In this document: one piece after another, positions 50,978-60,960 of the stretch | How positions within the stretch are numbered: the first letter of the stretch is position 1 | Layout: every line of letters starts with the position of its first letter | Origin: Gavia stellata | Taxonomy: Eukaryota > Chordata > Aves > Gaviiformes > Gaviidae | Reading direction: 5' to 3' | Assembly: GCF_030936135.1 (NCBI RefSeq) | Contig: NC_082620.1 | Coordinates: 1,984,001 to 2,048,000, forward strand | Length of the DNA: 64,000 bases | Notes under the pieces: model-generated | The model's input: the letters and a program-made list of their open reading frames with translations, nothing else | Databases searched by the model: none | Told to the model about the DNA's origin: nothing | Made by a program: the position numbers and the translations under genes

Positions 50978-51062
50978 ATGGCAGCTCTGCCCGGGACGGT
51001 GCCTCGGATGATGCGCCCGGCTCCGGGGCAAAACTACCCTCGCACAGGCTTCCCCCTGGAAG
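50978..51062 (+). CDS. PAX7: PAX7 exon 1, coding part
   Basis: Encodes [20 protein letters not shown] and eight further residues (1-28), plus the first base of codon 29. This is the PAX7-type N-terminus; PAX3 begins MTTLAGAVPRMMRPGP. The ATG is preceded by CCGTACC. The donor GAAG|GTAGGT at 51062/51063 leaves phase 1, and the joined codon 29 with exon 2 is GTT (Val). PAX7 is a paired-box and homeodomain transcription factor that acts in the nucleus in neural crest, dorsal neural tube and muscle progenitor cells. Confidence 0.96.
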
Positions 51063-51779
51063 GTAGGTCTGGGGCAGCACCCCGCTACACCACCCCTTCC
51101 CCCGGCACCCCGCTACAACCGGGGGGGGCCGCGCTGGGCTGCGGAAGGGGGGGGGGTACACCTAAACTTTGCAGCCGGGGAGGGTTTCCCGAGCGGAGCA
51201 TCCAACTTCTCGCCGGTATTTATTCACCTCCTTCCCGCTGTAGTTGCTCCGTCCCCGCGAAATCACCGGGGTTGGGTGTTTGTTTTTTTTTTTTTTTTGG
51301 GGGGGGGTTCTCCGCAATTTCGAGGCGTTTCAGACATCCCGCAGATGATTTGGGGCGGGGGGGGGGGGCAGGTTCTCATGGTTTGAGTGGGTTTTTTTTT
51401 TTTAAACCCGCAAATATCCCGATGATCTCCCCGGAAAGATGGGGAAAACCAACTAAATGGGTTATTTTCAACTTTTCGGGGGGGGGGGGAATAAAAAAAA
51501 ACCCTTAAGCTAGAGCATCCCCCCGGCTGCGGGCAGCCGAGGTGTCCCTGACCGGGGCTGGCGAGGGGAAAGGGGGGGGGACTTTGTAGCTGTCACCTCT
51601 CTGAGTGTCAGCCCCACCTCGCAGCGCCTCAACTTTCCCCATCAGCTGCTTGTTCTTTGTGCTACGGGGTTATTATTTCTAGGCACACACGCACGGGAGG
51701 GGAAAAAAACCCAAATGAAATAAAAAAATTTAAAAAAAAGGGAAAATGAGAGCTCCCCCCCCCCCGCCCCTCTCCCCGC

Positions 51780-52145
51780 ATTTATTAAACAGGAAAATTT
51801 CATCCAGCCCGTGATCAAGTGGGGAAACTCAAAGCTGTGGAAAACCACGCAGGCTGCAAAACACACAAGCTGGGGGGATTTGTTGAAGTGCTTTTCTGTA
51901 GCAAATGAAGTAAAACAGACGGCAAGGGAAAGGATCAAAGGATTACAACAATATTTGCACAACATGACTGGGAATAATGAAAAGAGAGAGCGGCCGGCGG
52001 GTTTAGGACCTCTTGAATGTAAAATTGGCCACTCGAGTGTTATCTGTCGATAATGATATATCCAGGGAGGGCCGGCCGAGTGACTCGGAATTAGTGGTGC
52101 ATGATTCTCGCTAAATCGCGAGGCAATTTCTGGAAACGACTTTTC
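51780..52145. promoter_or_regulatory. PAX7: candidate intronic enhancer, PAX7 intron 1
   Basis: Sharp contrast with the G/T-run-filled rest of the intron: about 360 bp of complex sequence. It holds ATCAAAGG (51934-51941), a TCF/LEF-type site, CAATATTTGCACAAC near 51948, ATCTGTCGATAATGATAT near 52041, a GGAATTAGTGG core and an inverted pair CTCGC/GCGAG near 52110-52125. A Wnt-responsive element would fit PAX7 in neural crest, but this is inference. Confidence 0.35.
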
Positions 52146-52968
52146 TTTGGATAAAGAGCAAAATCCCCCCCCTCGCCTTCCCCATCCCTCGCCCCCTCCA
52201 GCCCCTCTGCAAATTACCCAGCTGAGTTCTCCCACCACCACTTTATTTTTTTGCTCTCCCCCCCTTTATTTTTTTTTTTTTTTTAATTTCCAGCCTGTGA
52301 AATCATATTTAATCTGCCAGATCTACACGGCGAGATATAAAACAAATCGGGGAGGGGGGTTAACGGGTCCCCCGCTCCGGGCGGGGATGCGCCGCGCAAG
52401 GTGCTGGGGAAGCAGCGCGGCCGCGGAGGATCCGCGCTTATTCCGCACCTTCCCAAACCGCTTCACGAAACCCCACCAACACCCCCCCCCCCAAAAAAAA
52501 AAAAAACAAACCCAACCAAAAAGCCCCTCGAGGGTATTTTAAGAAGTTATTTCCAAAAGTTTGTTCGAAAGCAGAGCGCCCCGTGGTTTGAAGCAAGGAG
52601 TGGAGAGCGCTTTTTGAGGGGGGGAAATGGGAAATTTGGGGGGGGTTGCGGAACGGTTTTAAATCGTTGCCTGTAAAACCGTCGGCTATGATTGAAAATA
52701 TAGGTGGGAAATGTTAAAAATATATATATACGCATGGACGGAAGGATAGCGGGGAGCGGGGCGAGGGGCCCGGGGGTCGCGGGCTGCTTTTATTTTCCCC
52801 TCTATCGATGGGGGGAAAAAAAAAATTCCCCCTCCCGTGATGCGGAGAGAAACGCCGGGGTCAGGGGATGGGTGAGAGGTTTCTCCCTTCTTTTAGAAAT
52901 TCAAACACCGGGCGAGCAGCTGAAGGTGCGGGGAGGGGTTTTGCTGGGTTTTCCCTTTTTATAACTTT

Positions 52969-52990
52969 TGTGTGTGTGTGTGTGTGTGTG
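52969..52990. repeat. TG dinucleotide microsatellite near exon 2 acceptor
   Basis: Eleven TG units, 55 bp before PAX7 exon 2, followed by T and C runs that form the pyrimidine tract. Confidence 0.85.
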
Positions 52991-53044
52991 TTTTTTCCCC
53001 TTTTGTTGGGTGACTTCGCGTTTTCTTTCCCCTTGGCTCCCCAG

Positions 53045-53280
53045 TTTCCACCCCACTGGGCCAGGGTAGGGTGAACCAGCTCGGAGGGGTCTTCATCAAC
53101 GGCCGCCCGCTGCCCAACCACATCCGCCACAAGATCGTGGAGATGGCCCACCACGGGATCCGGCCCTGCGTCATCTCCCGGCAGCTGCGGGTCTCCCACG
53201 GCTGCGTCTCCAAAATCCTCTGCAGGTACCAGGAGACGGGCTCCATCCGCCCCGGAGCCATCGGGGGCAGCAAGCCCAGG
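53045..53280 (+). CDS. PAX7: PAX7 exon 2 (PAI half of paired domain)
   Basis: 236 bases encoding residues 29-107 with exon 1's spare base. Begins [20 protein letters not shown] and carries the N-terminal beta turn and the first helix-turn-helix (PAI) of the paired domain, including [20 protein letters not shown] and [20 protein letters not shown]. Ends GGSKPR in phase 0 at the donor AGG|GTGAGT. The protein matches vertebrate PAX7 as I know it; the terminal Arg in SKPR separates it from PAX3 (SKPK). This half makes the base-specific minor- and major-groove DNA contacts. Confidence 0.97.
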
Positions 53281-53933
53281 GTGAGTGCCGTGTGTCCCCC
53301 CCCACTGCCAAAAATTCCCAAGTTCTTTTTGGAAGGGTGTAACTTTTTCCAGGTGGACACGCAGGGGAAGAGGGGAAGGGGTTTTAAGCAAGCTGCGGTT
53401 TGCGGGCTCGGATGGGGAGGAATGGGTACAGAGTTGAAGGCTATGAATAAATTAAAGTGATTTTTTTTTTCTTCTTTTTTTTCCTTTTTTTGTTTTTTTT
53501 TTTTCTCCATGTGCAACAAGTGGCGCGCGTTCAAGCGTTCGCTTCGGCCCCGGTGTGCGGGGAGGAGGCAAGCCGGGGTGTTTCAGGGAATAATAAATCG
53601 CTGGGTGCATATAAACACCCCAAAAAAACATCCCCTGCACCCCCTCCAGCCTCCTTCCCCCCCCAGGGCTCAGGGCTCCTCAGCCCCCAGAGACTCTACT
53701 TTTAGGGTGGCCAACATTTGGGAGAGGAGGGCCTTTCCCCAGCTTTATTTTCCTCCTTTTCCCCCTCCAAATCCCTATCTTTAGCCCCAAAACCAGCAGC
53801 CAGGGTGAGGAGGGTTGAACCGAGCTGAACAGCTTCTCTTTTCAATTAAAAGCGCTTTTTTTTTTCCTTTTCTCCTCTCCCTTCCCTCTCTCTGCACACG
53901 CGGGCGCGCACCGCTGTCCCTTGATCACAAAAG
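53281..53933 (+). other. PAX7: PAX7 intron 2
   Basis: 653 bp, GTGAGT donor, long pyrimidine tract at 53859-53892, and a tandem acceptor AAGCAG at 53931-53936. No further feature seen apart from T and C runs. Confidence 0.9.
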
Positions 53934-53936
53934 CAG
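53931..53936 (+). promoter_or_regulatory. PAX7: NAGNAG tandem acceptor, plus/minus Gln isoforms
   Basis: AAGCAG: splicing after the first AG adds a CAG codon (Gln108), after the second omits it. This is the known Q+/Q- alternative in PAX3 and PAX7, which alters DNA binding by the RED half through the paired-domain linker. Confidence 0.85.
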
Positions 53937-54063
53937 GTTGCGACTCCCGACGTGGAGAAGAAAATCGAGGAATACAAGAGGGAAAACCCCGGGATGTTTA
54001 GCTGGGAGATCCGAGACAGGCTCCTGAAGGATGGGCACTGCGACCGGAGCACCGTCCCCTCAG
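53934..54063 (+). CDS. PAX7: PAX7 exon 3 (linker and RED half of paired domain)
   Basis: 130 bases in the Q+ form, residues 108-150 plus one base. Reads [20 protein letters not shown], then the RED helices [20 protein letters not shown] and VPS. PAX7-type residues include [13 protein letters not shown] (PAX3 has RDKLLKDAVCDRN). Donor TCAG|GTGAGA at 54063/54064 leaves phase 1. The Q- form starts at 53937. Confidence 0.97.
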
Positions 54064-55070
54064 GTGAGAAGGCAGCTTGGCAAGAAGGACACCCCGATAC
54101 CCTTAGGAAGACGGAGGGAAATGATTATCGCCACCAAAAATGGTTCCAGGGGCTACAAACATCCCCTCGGCCTTTGCTTTGATAGAGGAAGGGGGGGAAA
54201 AATATCCCCCCAAGCAAACCCACAGCAGCAAATAAACACCAGGCGAGAGGGGTTTGGGCCCCGGCCGCGCCGCCGTCCGCTGGGAAAACAAACACTAACA
54301 AAGCCCTTCTCCCGACTTCTTCCAGTTCCCTGGAAAGCAGGGGGGCTCCCGGCGTGGAGGCAGCGTGCATGGAGGCAGACCCCAAATCCGGGGGCTAAGG
54401 GGGCCCCCGGTTGCACTGTTGGGACTTGCTTGCTCAGTGGGGGCTGCAGAGCGGCGATCCATCGGCCAGGGATCCCCATCGCTGGCGGAAAGCGACCCTG
54501 TACCCCAACATCGGGGGGTGTGAGCTCTTCAGGGTCCTGGCTGAGAGCTCCCCTCTGTTTTCGGGGGGCTGAGCCTTCTCTGCAGGGCACATCTCCTCCC
54601 CAAAGCAGGATCCAGGACAGGGTCCGGGTGTGACTCCAGGCTGAGGGTCCCATTTGGGGCTGGGGTGAAAGCTGGGTATTGGGGGGCCTTTCCCCTGTTA
54701 CAGAGCAGGCGGTAACCCTGGGGGTGCGCGCCCCGGGGTGATGCACCGGCCGCGACGCTCCGTGGGGTGTTGCGCACAACCGGGCGCTGCTCGTGCCGGG
54801 TGTCTCAGGGGGACGGTGACAAGCGCGTCCGACTTTGGGTGTCCAGCTTGGCGGCTGGGTGCGATGGCGGGGGTGAACCCAGGGAGGTTGCGGAGGGCAC
54901 GGAGGACCGGGATGGTGCGTACCCCTGGGAAAAGGGGGTGCAGATGCTCCTCGCGCCTGTGCAAGGCCTCCTGCCCAAGTCGCGCAGCCCCGGCTTGGGC
55001 TTTCCCAGCCGGCTCCCACCTTGCCTTCCCAGGCAGCTTATACTTGCCTTTTTGTCTTTGACTGTCTGAG
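54064..55070 (+). other. PAX7: PAX7 intron 3
   Basis: 1007 bp of GC-rich DNA between GTGAGA and CTGAG. Long frames on both strands here are a by-product of high GC. No repeat or clear regulatory block seen. Confidence 0.9.
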
Positions 55071-55076
55071 GTTTAG
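55069..55076 (+). promoter_or_regulatory. PAX7: tandem acceptor, plus/minus Gly-Leu isoforms
   Basis: AG at 55069-55070 and again at 55075-55076. Use of the first adds Gly-Leu (GL+); the second goes directly to Val-Ser-Ser (GL-). Both keep phase because the gap is six bases. GL alternative splicing is known for PAX7. Confidence 0.85.
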
Positions 55077-55205
55077 TGAGTTCGATTAGCCGTGTGCTAC
55101 GCATCAAATTCGGGAAGAAAGAGGAAGAGGAGGACTGCGACAAGAAGGAGGAAGATGGGGAGAAGAAGGCCAAGCACAGCATAGACGGCATCCTGGGCGA
55201 CAAAG
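55071..55205 (+). CDS. PAX7: PAX7 exon 4 (end of paired domain, octapeptide)
   Basis: 135 bases in the GL+ form, residues 151-195 plus one base. Begins GLVSSISRVLRIKFGKKEEE, then an acidic/basic linker in which EDCDKKEED replaces the mammalian DEADKKEDD as I recall it, then the octapeptide HSIDGILG at 186-193. That motif recruits Groucho/TLE-type co-repressors in PAX proteins. Donor AAAG|GTAAAG at 55205/55206, phase 1. Ends GDK, as in PAX7 (PAX3 has SERA). The homeodomain exon that must follow is outside the window. Confidence 0.97.
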
Positions 55206-55439
55206 GTAAAGGTGGCCGTGCGTGCACTGGGCCTAAGCTGGAGGGGACATTTGGGAGAGGGGACATGTCCCTCCCTGCCAAGAGGAATAGAGGGGACGGC
55301 TCCAGAGCCTCTTGCGTTTGTCCTTTCCGAAAATGAGTGATGGCAGCGTCGAGGGCGTGATGCGGGGCGCAGGGAGGGGAAGGTGGTCCCCAGCCCCTCG
55401 GGCTGAGGATGCTTTCCCAGGAGGAAGAGTTGTCGGTGT

Positions 55440-55615
55440 TTTGCTCTGGATCAATTATTTATAGCGGGGGACAGGAGGTGGCTGGGGGGGGGGAGGCCTC
55501 TCTGATTCCTAAATGAATTTGTTAAACAGATTTCTCTCCCGCTCTCTAAGTGGTCCCCTGAAACTCCGGCTGACAGTTGACCGATTTGGCCAATCAATAT
55601 CAATTAGAGAAGCCG
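55440..55615. promoter_or_regulatory. PAX7: candidate intronic element with Meis and Pbx/Hox-like sites
   Basis: Contains TGACAG (55571-55576, Meis/TGIF type) 14 bases before CAATCAATATCAATTAG (55591-55607), which holds overlapping Pbx/Hox-like ATCAAT cores and a homeodomain TAATTG. Also TCAATTATTTATAG near 55449. Flanked by G runs. Function inferred. Confidence 0.3.
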
Positions 55616-56664
55616 GGGTGGGCGCAGCGCTGGGGCTGCCGCAGAGCCCCCGCTGCCGGGGGAGCGCCGGGGGGAGATGGGGGGGTCCTCTGTTGGGAGG
55701 AAACGGGGTGTTGGTGGGGGGTCTGCACCCCTAAATGAAATCAGGAAAAAAAAAATCAACCAGGCATTTCAGAGGAAGGGCTTGAGGCCAGGCTGGGGTG
55801 GGGGGCCCTGTGGTCACCCCCCCATGGTTGGGGGTCTTCTATCAAGGGAGGAAAAATGGAGGTTTTTAAAGCTCCTGTGCTGCGAACGTGGGGTGGGGAG
55901 CGAGGCCCGGCCACTGCGGCGCGTGTAAGGTTATTTTTGGCGAGCTCGGTGGGGGCGATGATTCTCCTTCCCCCCCCAAAAAAAGGGCAGAAAGGTGGCA
56001 TTTTCAGGGGGCAGAATTGAGGTTTATCAGTGAGGGCGTTTGCAAAGAGGGGGAAGTTTAAAGCGATGGGAAGGAGGAGCTGCCGTGTGGGTTTAGGCAG
56101 AAAATTATTTCCTCGTGGCGCAGAGCTCGGTGCTTTTTTGGGGGGGACAACCAGCAGTTATACAAGTTTTGGGGGTGGGCTTCAAGAAATTGGGGGTTGC
56201 TATTTTTCTCCAAAATTGATGGCAAGATGGCCTAGGCCTCCCGGCATTGGGTCGGTCGGAGTTTCGGGGGATTTGCGGTATCGGTGTCGGGCCAAGAGGG
56301 AGTGGGGTGGGAGTCCTTTGCCCTGGGGAGGGGGTCCCCAGGCCGGGGGTGGGGGTGGGGGATCACTCACAAAGTTTCTCGCTGGCCACAAAGTTTTCCC
56401 CATTTTTGGGACAACGTGGGGAAGTATTGAAGTGGAGGGGAATTTAGGGCAGAAAACCCAAAAAGCTTCTCCGTGTCACCATCAAACGTTCCTGGGAGTT
56501 TTAAATGAAGGTGCACAAAAGGGGGTTCTTTAAGGATCCGATCCTTTTTTTTTTTTTTTTCTTTTTCTTTTATCCAACCTTGAAGATGAACTTCACTTAC
56601 AAAGACCTTCAAGTCTATTGAAGCTTTATAAGCAAAAGATTCCTGGCCACAAAAGCAAACAGTC

Positions 56665-56748
56665 GAAGGAAAAAAAAAAAAAGAAAAAGGGGGGAAAAAA
56701 AAAAAAGAAAAGGAAAAAAAAAAGAAAGGGGGGGGAAAGGGGGAAAAA
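56665..56748. repeat. 84-bp pure purine tract
   Basis: Only A and G for 84 bases, with long A and G blocks. A complementary pyrimidine-rich run lies at about 56546-56572, so a fold-back or triplex structure is possible. Confidence 0.85.
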
Positions 56749-56879
56749 CCCTAGGCTGCCTTAAAAATGGAGTAAAGGGATGGGGGAGGGAGGGCTTGTC
56801 TATTCTCATTCAAAATTCTGCAAGGAGGAGAAAAAGTTGGGACAAAGGGCCAAGGAAGGGAAGAAAGGGAGATAAATTA

Positions 56880-57010
56880 TTCAAAACTCCCTGCTGTTAG
56901 ATAGTTTTGTAATATTATAGGACCGTCTGTTGGAAAAAGGCGAGCCGTTGGACGTTGCAAAATGTTGCTTGTGATTTGGAAACAGGCGATGCTCATTTGC
57001 AAATCGGGGC
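56880..57010. promoter_or_regulatory. PAX7: candidate intronic element with octamer-like palindrome
   Basis: Mixed sequence with ATTTGCAAAT at 56995-57004, an octamer-like palindrome for POU factors, and GTTGCAAAATGTTGC near 56954. Weak to moderate support. Confidence 0.22.
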
Positions 57011-57659
57011 TATTGTGTCCGCCGAAAGCTCCCCCCCATCACTTTGGGGTGGTTTTGATTTTATTGGGGGGGGGGGGGAGCTTTGGGGGGTTTAAGATTT
57101 ATTTTATTTAAGAATCGTGGCTCGGAAAAAAAAAATAATTTATTTTTAAACTGCGGAATGATTTTTTCCCCCTTGTCCGTGCGTGTTTTCCCCATCAGCA
57201 CCCCCAAAATCAAAAAACTTTTTAAAGAAGGTTTTTATCCCCTACGAGCACGCAGGAGTGCGCGGCACTAAGCGAAAGAAAACTCTCTCTTCTTCCTTCG
57301 TGGGTAATATCGCGGAGAAATAAAACACGAGCCCCCGTTTCTTCGTGAAACCAGGTTTGAATCGAGCGCTAATTTGGGCAAAATTCCTGATGCCGGAGCC
57401 CGCGGAGCGCCGCGTAACCTCCGAGCGCGCAGGCTCCGCTCCTCTCCCAGCCCGGGCGAGAAACCAATAAATCGGGATTTATTGGGTTTGGGGTGGGTTT
57501 TCTATTTTTTTTTCTCCCCTCGCCCGTAATCGCGCCCTGACTCGGGAGATTTTGGGGAGAAACCCCCCGAAAAAGCTGAGGTTTGGGGTGCGGGAGGGGG
57601 GAGCAGCGACCGCGGGAGCGGCGCGTTGGCCGCGGTGGGACCCCGCGCTGCCGCCCTCG

Positions 57660-57800
57660 GGCGCAATTAAAAAATCAGCATTAAAATAAAAATAAATAAA
57701 TAAAGCAAATCTACCGCCGACAACGTCTATTTTGGCGTCTGGAAAAGTTTTAATGGCCCCAATTAAGGTAATTGATGATCCGACTTGTAAAACACGCAGA
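57660..57800. promoter_or_regulatory. PAX7: candidate intronic element with paired homeodomain site
   Basis: CAATTA and TAATTG (57760-57765, 57769-57774) form an inverted repeat around AGG, and GCAATTAAAA, GCATTAAAAT and TTTTAATGG lie close by. Paired-class homeodomains bind dimeric TAAT/ATTA sites; the arrangement here is everted, so direct PAX7 binding is only a possibility. Confidence 0.25.
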
Positions 57801-58199
57801 GGCGGTGAGTGGGCGCTGCCTGTTTTTCCTTTTCTTTATTTTTTTGCTCGGAAAGAATAATATTCTGGAGAGATTCCCCCCACTACCACCACCCCATTTT
57901 CACCCTACCACTTTTCCCGCGAGCTTTGCGTTAAAAGTAAAAATCCCAGCGCCCTCCCCACACTTGTCCTCCAGCTCCGCTTTTCTCGCGTGGGGGGGGA
58001 GTTTTCTTTTTTAATACATTTTTATGACGGTTGCCGACGGGGAGGTGGGGGGAAAAGCAACTTTGTTTGGGGCTTTTTTCCTCTTGACAAACGCCTTCGC
58101 TCCATTTGCGGGTTCTCCTCGCGGGGAGCCGGAGGAAGACAGCCCTAAATGCTCTCTCTTTTTAAGTGGGAAAGAAAGCTTCCACCCTGCGCCTGTTTC

Positions 58200-58480
58200 T
58201 TTCTATCGTCTGCTTGGCATTTAATAACGTTAAGACTTATTAGAGCTGGTAATGAAAACTGTGGCTGTTGAATAGGGAGCTGTGTTGGAGAAGGGTGTAA
58301 TAGCTCCAAGGCATGCTAAGAAATGTATTTATCCCCAATCAGTACTCACTCTCTGAGTTCCCAGCACAAACGTGAAGTTGAAGGGGTTTAAGGCAGATTA
58401 AATTGAGCCTTTATTTCTTTGCACTTTCATCTTTAAACGGCTCACTCCAGCTAGCCCTGGGCATATATTCATGAGGCTTC
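58200..58480. promoter_or_regulatory. PAX7: candidate conserved intronic enhancer
   Basis: About 280 bp of complex AT-rich DNA between G-run-rich flanks, with TTTAATAACG near 58220, GGTAATGAAAAC near 58247, CCCCAATCAGTAC near 58333, GCAGATTAAATTG near 58392 and a CATATATTCATGAGG element near 58461. No frame or repeat explains it. Confidence 0.3.
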
Positions 58481-58889
58481 GCTTTATTTTTTTATTTTAT
58501 TTTTTTTTTCTCCTTGTTAAGACCGAGTTATTATTATTATTATTTGTGGTTGTTGTTATTTATTAGGAGTTTATGAGGGAGGGTCACGCGTGGGTGATGC
58601 GCTGTTCTCCCCGCAGATCCCGGGATGGGGGGGGGTGTGGGTGCCCAACCCCAAATCCGAGGGGGTGCTGGGGAAGGTGCTCAGCCTTCAAGGGGCTCAT
58701 CCTGGCGGGGTACTAATTGCAAGCAGGCGGCGGGGGGGGGGCCCGTGGGGTTACGGGGAAGGCGATCTGCCCGCGCCGGGGGAGAGGGGAGTTGAGCGGC
58801 TCAGCCCACGGTCACGCGTGGGGGCCACCGGCCCCGCCCGCGGCTGCTGGGGGCAGCGGGGGACCCGCGGGTGGGTTGAATTCATTTCT

Positions 58890-58911
58890 CCCCCCCCCCC
58901 CCCCCCCCCCC
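58890..58911. repeat. 22-base C run
   Basis: Uninterrupted C22; prone to slippage and sequencing error, so its exact length is doubtful. Confidence 0.9.
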
Positions 58912-59689
58912 GCATGTCATTCCTCTGAGCTCCGCGTTACCGCACGGAGTTTCTCCCCCCGATCGCCGCCGGCTTTTTCCTTCGGTACCCACCCGCGGCC
59001 CGTGACAGCGTGGAAATACCGCGGGGGACGGGGACAGGGGAGGGTGAAAGGCGGGGGGAGCAGAGGGGTGTTTTTTTTCTCGGGGGTGGGGAACGCGTAC
59101 AGGTGCGGAGAGGAGTTGGGGGGGGACTGGGACCCTTGGAGGGGAGAACCACTGAAGGCGGTAGCAGTCCCTGCCACTGGGGATGGGGTTTGGGGGGGCT
59201 GAGCCGGGAGGACGGGGGGTACGGGGTCCTGGGAAATTTAATTAGGGTCGGAGGGGGGGGAAAGGATAGGGAGAAAGAAGAGGGGGACCCCCCCCAGCTG
59301 GAAAGGGGCTTTGTTTCCCAAGCTGGGGCGGGGGGAGAGGGGAGACGGAGCGAATTTATCAGCAAACAATCTGCATCGATTTAAAACCAACAAGCGCTTT
59401 CCCTGTAACTGTGTGTTTAGGGGGGGGGGGACAGGCACTTCATCAAATGAAGGGATTACGAAAGGTTGGCAATCTAATCAAACAGAGACCAGGCGGGATT
59501 TGTGAGTGTTGCGAGGGGGATCAGCTCTAATAATGGGGGGCAGGAGAGAGATAGGGTAGTGTCAAGCAATTCATTGGCTTTAGGCTGAGTTATTCTGTGC
59601 ATATTTCAGGGAGAAAGAGGAGGGAAAAGGAGGGAAAAAAAAAAAAAAAAGGCAGGGAGAGGGAGAAGGGGGGGCTGGATGTGAGCACA

Positions 59690-59860
59690 CACGGAGCTTA
59701 CATGTCACAAAAAAAGCTGAGACAAATGAGGTACAACAATAAACACAGATAACAATTACAAAGGCAAACAGTGGCTTTCGGGAACAAGTAGCTGCAGAAC
59801 CTGGTCTACATAAACAAAGTAGGCAAATGTTTGCAAGATAAACTCCTGCCTAAATCAAGT
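59690..59860. promoter_or_regulatory. PAX7: candidate intronic enhancer dense in SOX/FOX-like sites
   Basis: Within 90 bases: AACAAT at 59735 and 59751, TAAACA at 59740, ACAAAGG at 59758, and TAAACAAAG at 59811-59819; GGCAAATGTTTGCAAG follows. This looks like a SOX and forkhead cluster. Factors of both classes act in neural crest and muscle, but binding is inferred. Confidence 0.32.
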
Positions 59861-60499
59861 GTGACGGGAAGGAGAGAAGAGAGGAGGAGAGATAAGGGTG
59901 GAAGGGGGAATAAACGAGTACAATCTAATACAAGACGTTTTAAAAAACAAACTTAAGACAAGGATGCGGGGAGAGAGGTTCAATTATACAGTGGGAAGTG
60001 AAATAATATAAGGGAGATGTTTGTGATCCAGGGTTTGTTTGGGGTTTGTTTTTTATTTTTCTTTTTCTACATCATCCCCCCTCCCCTTCTTTGGGGGAGA
60101 AGAATAGGTTCCATTATAGACCGGGGAAAATAGAAGGCAAATATTGGTACCAGGAGCGCTGGCTGGCGGGGAGGGGGGGGTGTGCCCGGGGTTCAGCTCG
60201 GAAGGGGAAGGAAATACATTCTAGACCTTATAATCTAGAATTTGCAGGTGGATGGTAGATTACAGAGCACCGGGAGGGCTCGGAAGCGGGTTGGGGGCGA
60301 TGGGTGCCGTGATGGGGCGGGGGGGGGGCGGTAAGGTCTGTTTCTAATCCGAGTTTTCGCCCGGAATTAGGGGAGGAGAGGGGAGAACTGGGGGGGTTGG
60401 AGTCAGCAGGAGGGCTGCGAGGGCAACGGGGGATCCAGGTGCGTGCAGGGGTTGGTGGCAACCAAACGGATCCCCCCCCAAACCCACCCCTCTTAACCC

Positions 60500-60960
60500 C
60501 CCAATAATTTAAAGAAGTAGTTTAAGGCTGTGTGTGTGTGTGTGTTATTCTCTTTTATAGAGACATGTATATGGGGATCTCTCCAAATGAGAATTGTATA
60601 TAAGAGGGGAGAGACGTGTCTGCAGTGTGGTTAAAGGAATTAGATATTTACCAGTTTGAAATAAGCCTGGTTATAAAAAAAGGGAGCGAGAGAGAGACAC
60701 TGAAAAGATGAGACGGGAGAACACTTCAAACGAATTCATCATCTGGAGTGGTGAAGGGGAGATTTAGAGACAGTATTGGGAAGTTATTTAGATATTAATA
60801 ACATATTTTCCTGAGGCGTCAGGAGTGCCTCCATACGCACTTTTTTCTCGCAGCTATTTGGCTGGGTGAAATATGGGAGACCCAAATGTTGGGAAGAGAT
60901 AACACAATCAGCCTAGCCCTGGTCCTGTGACTGCATCATAGCATTAAACCCGGATTAACC
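60500..60960. promoter_or_regulatory. PAX7: candidate intronic enhancer with TFAP2-like site
   Basis: Long mixed-sequence island after a TG repeat. Carries CCTGAGGC at 60810-60817 (TFAP2-type core), TAGATATTAATAACAT near 60788, GAATTAGATATTTACC near 60637, GATAACACAATCAGCC near 60897 and CGGATTAACC near 60951. Function inferred. Confidence 0.3.
60529..60544. repeat. TG dinucleotide microsatellite
   Basis: Eight TG units within intron 4. Confidence 0.8.

Larger units (their letters stand above)
51063..53044 (+). other. PAX7: PAX7 intron 1
   Basis: 1982 bp with GT at 51063 and CCCAG ending at 53044. Contains many G and T runs, a mixed-sequence block at 51780-52145 and a TG repeat at 52969-52990 close to the 3' splice site. 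Confidence 0.9.

Noticed and set aside
54153-55019. 288-codon - strand frame in PAX7 intron 3
   Set aside because: Lies in GC-rich intron with competing frames on the other strand; no similarity recognised.
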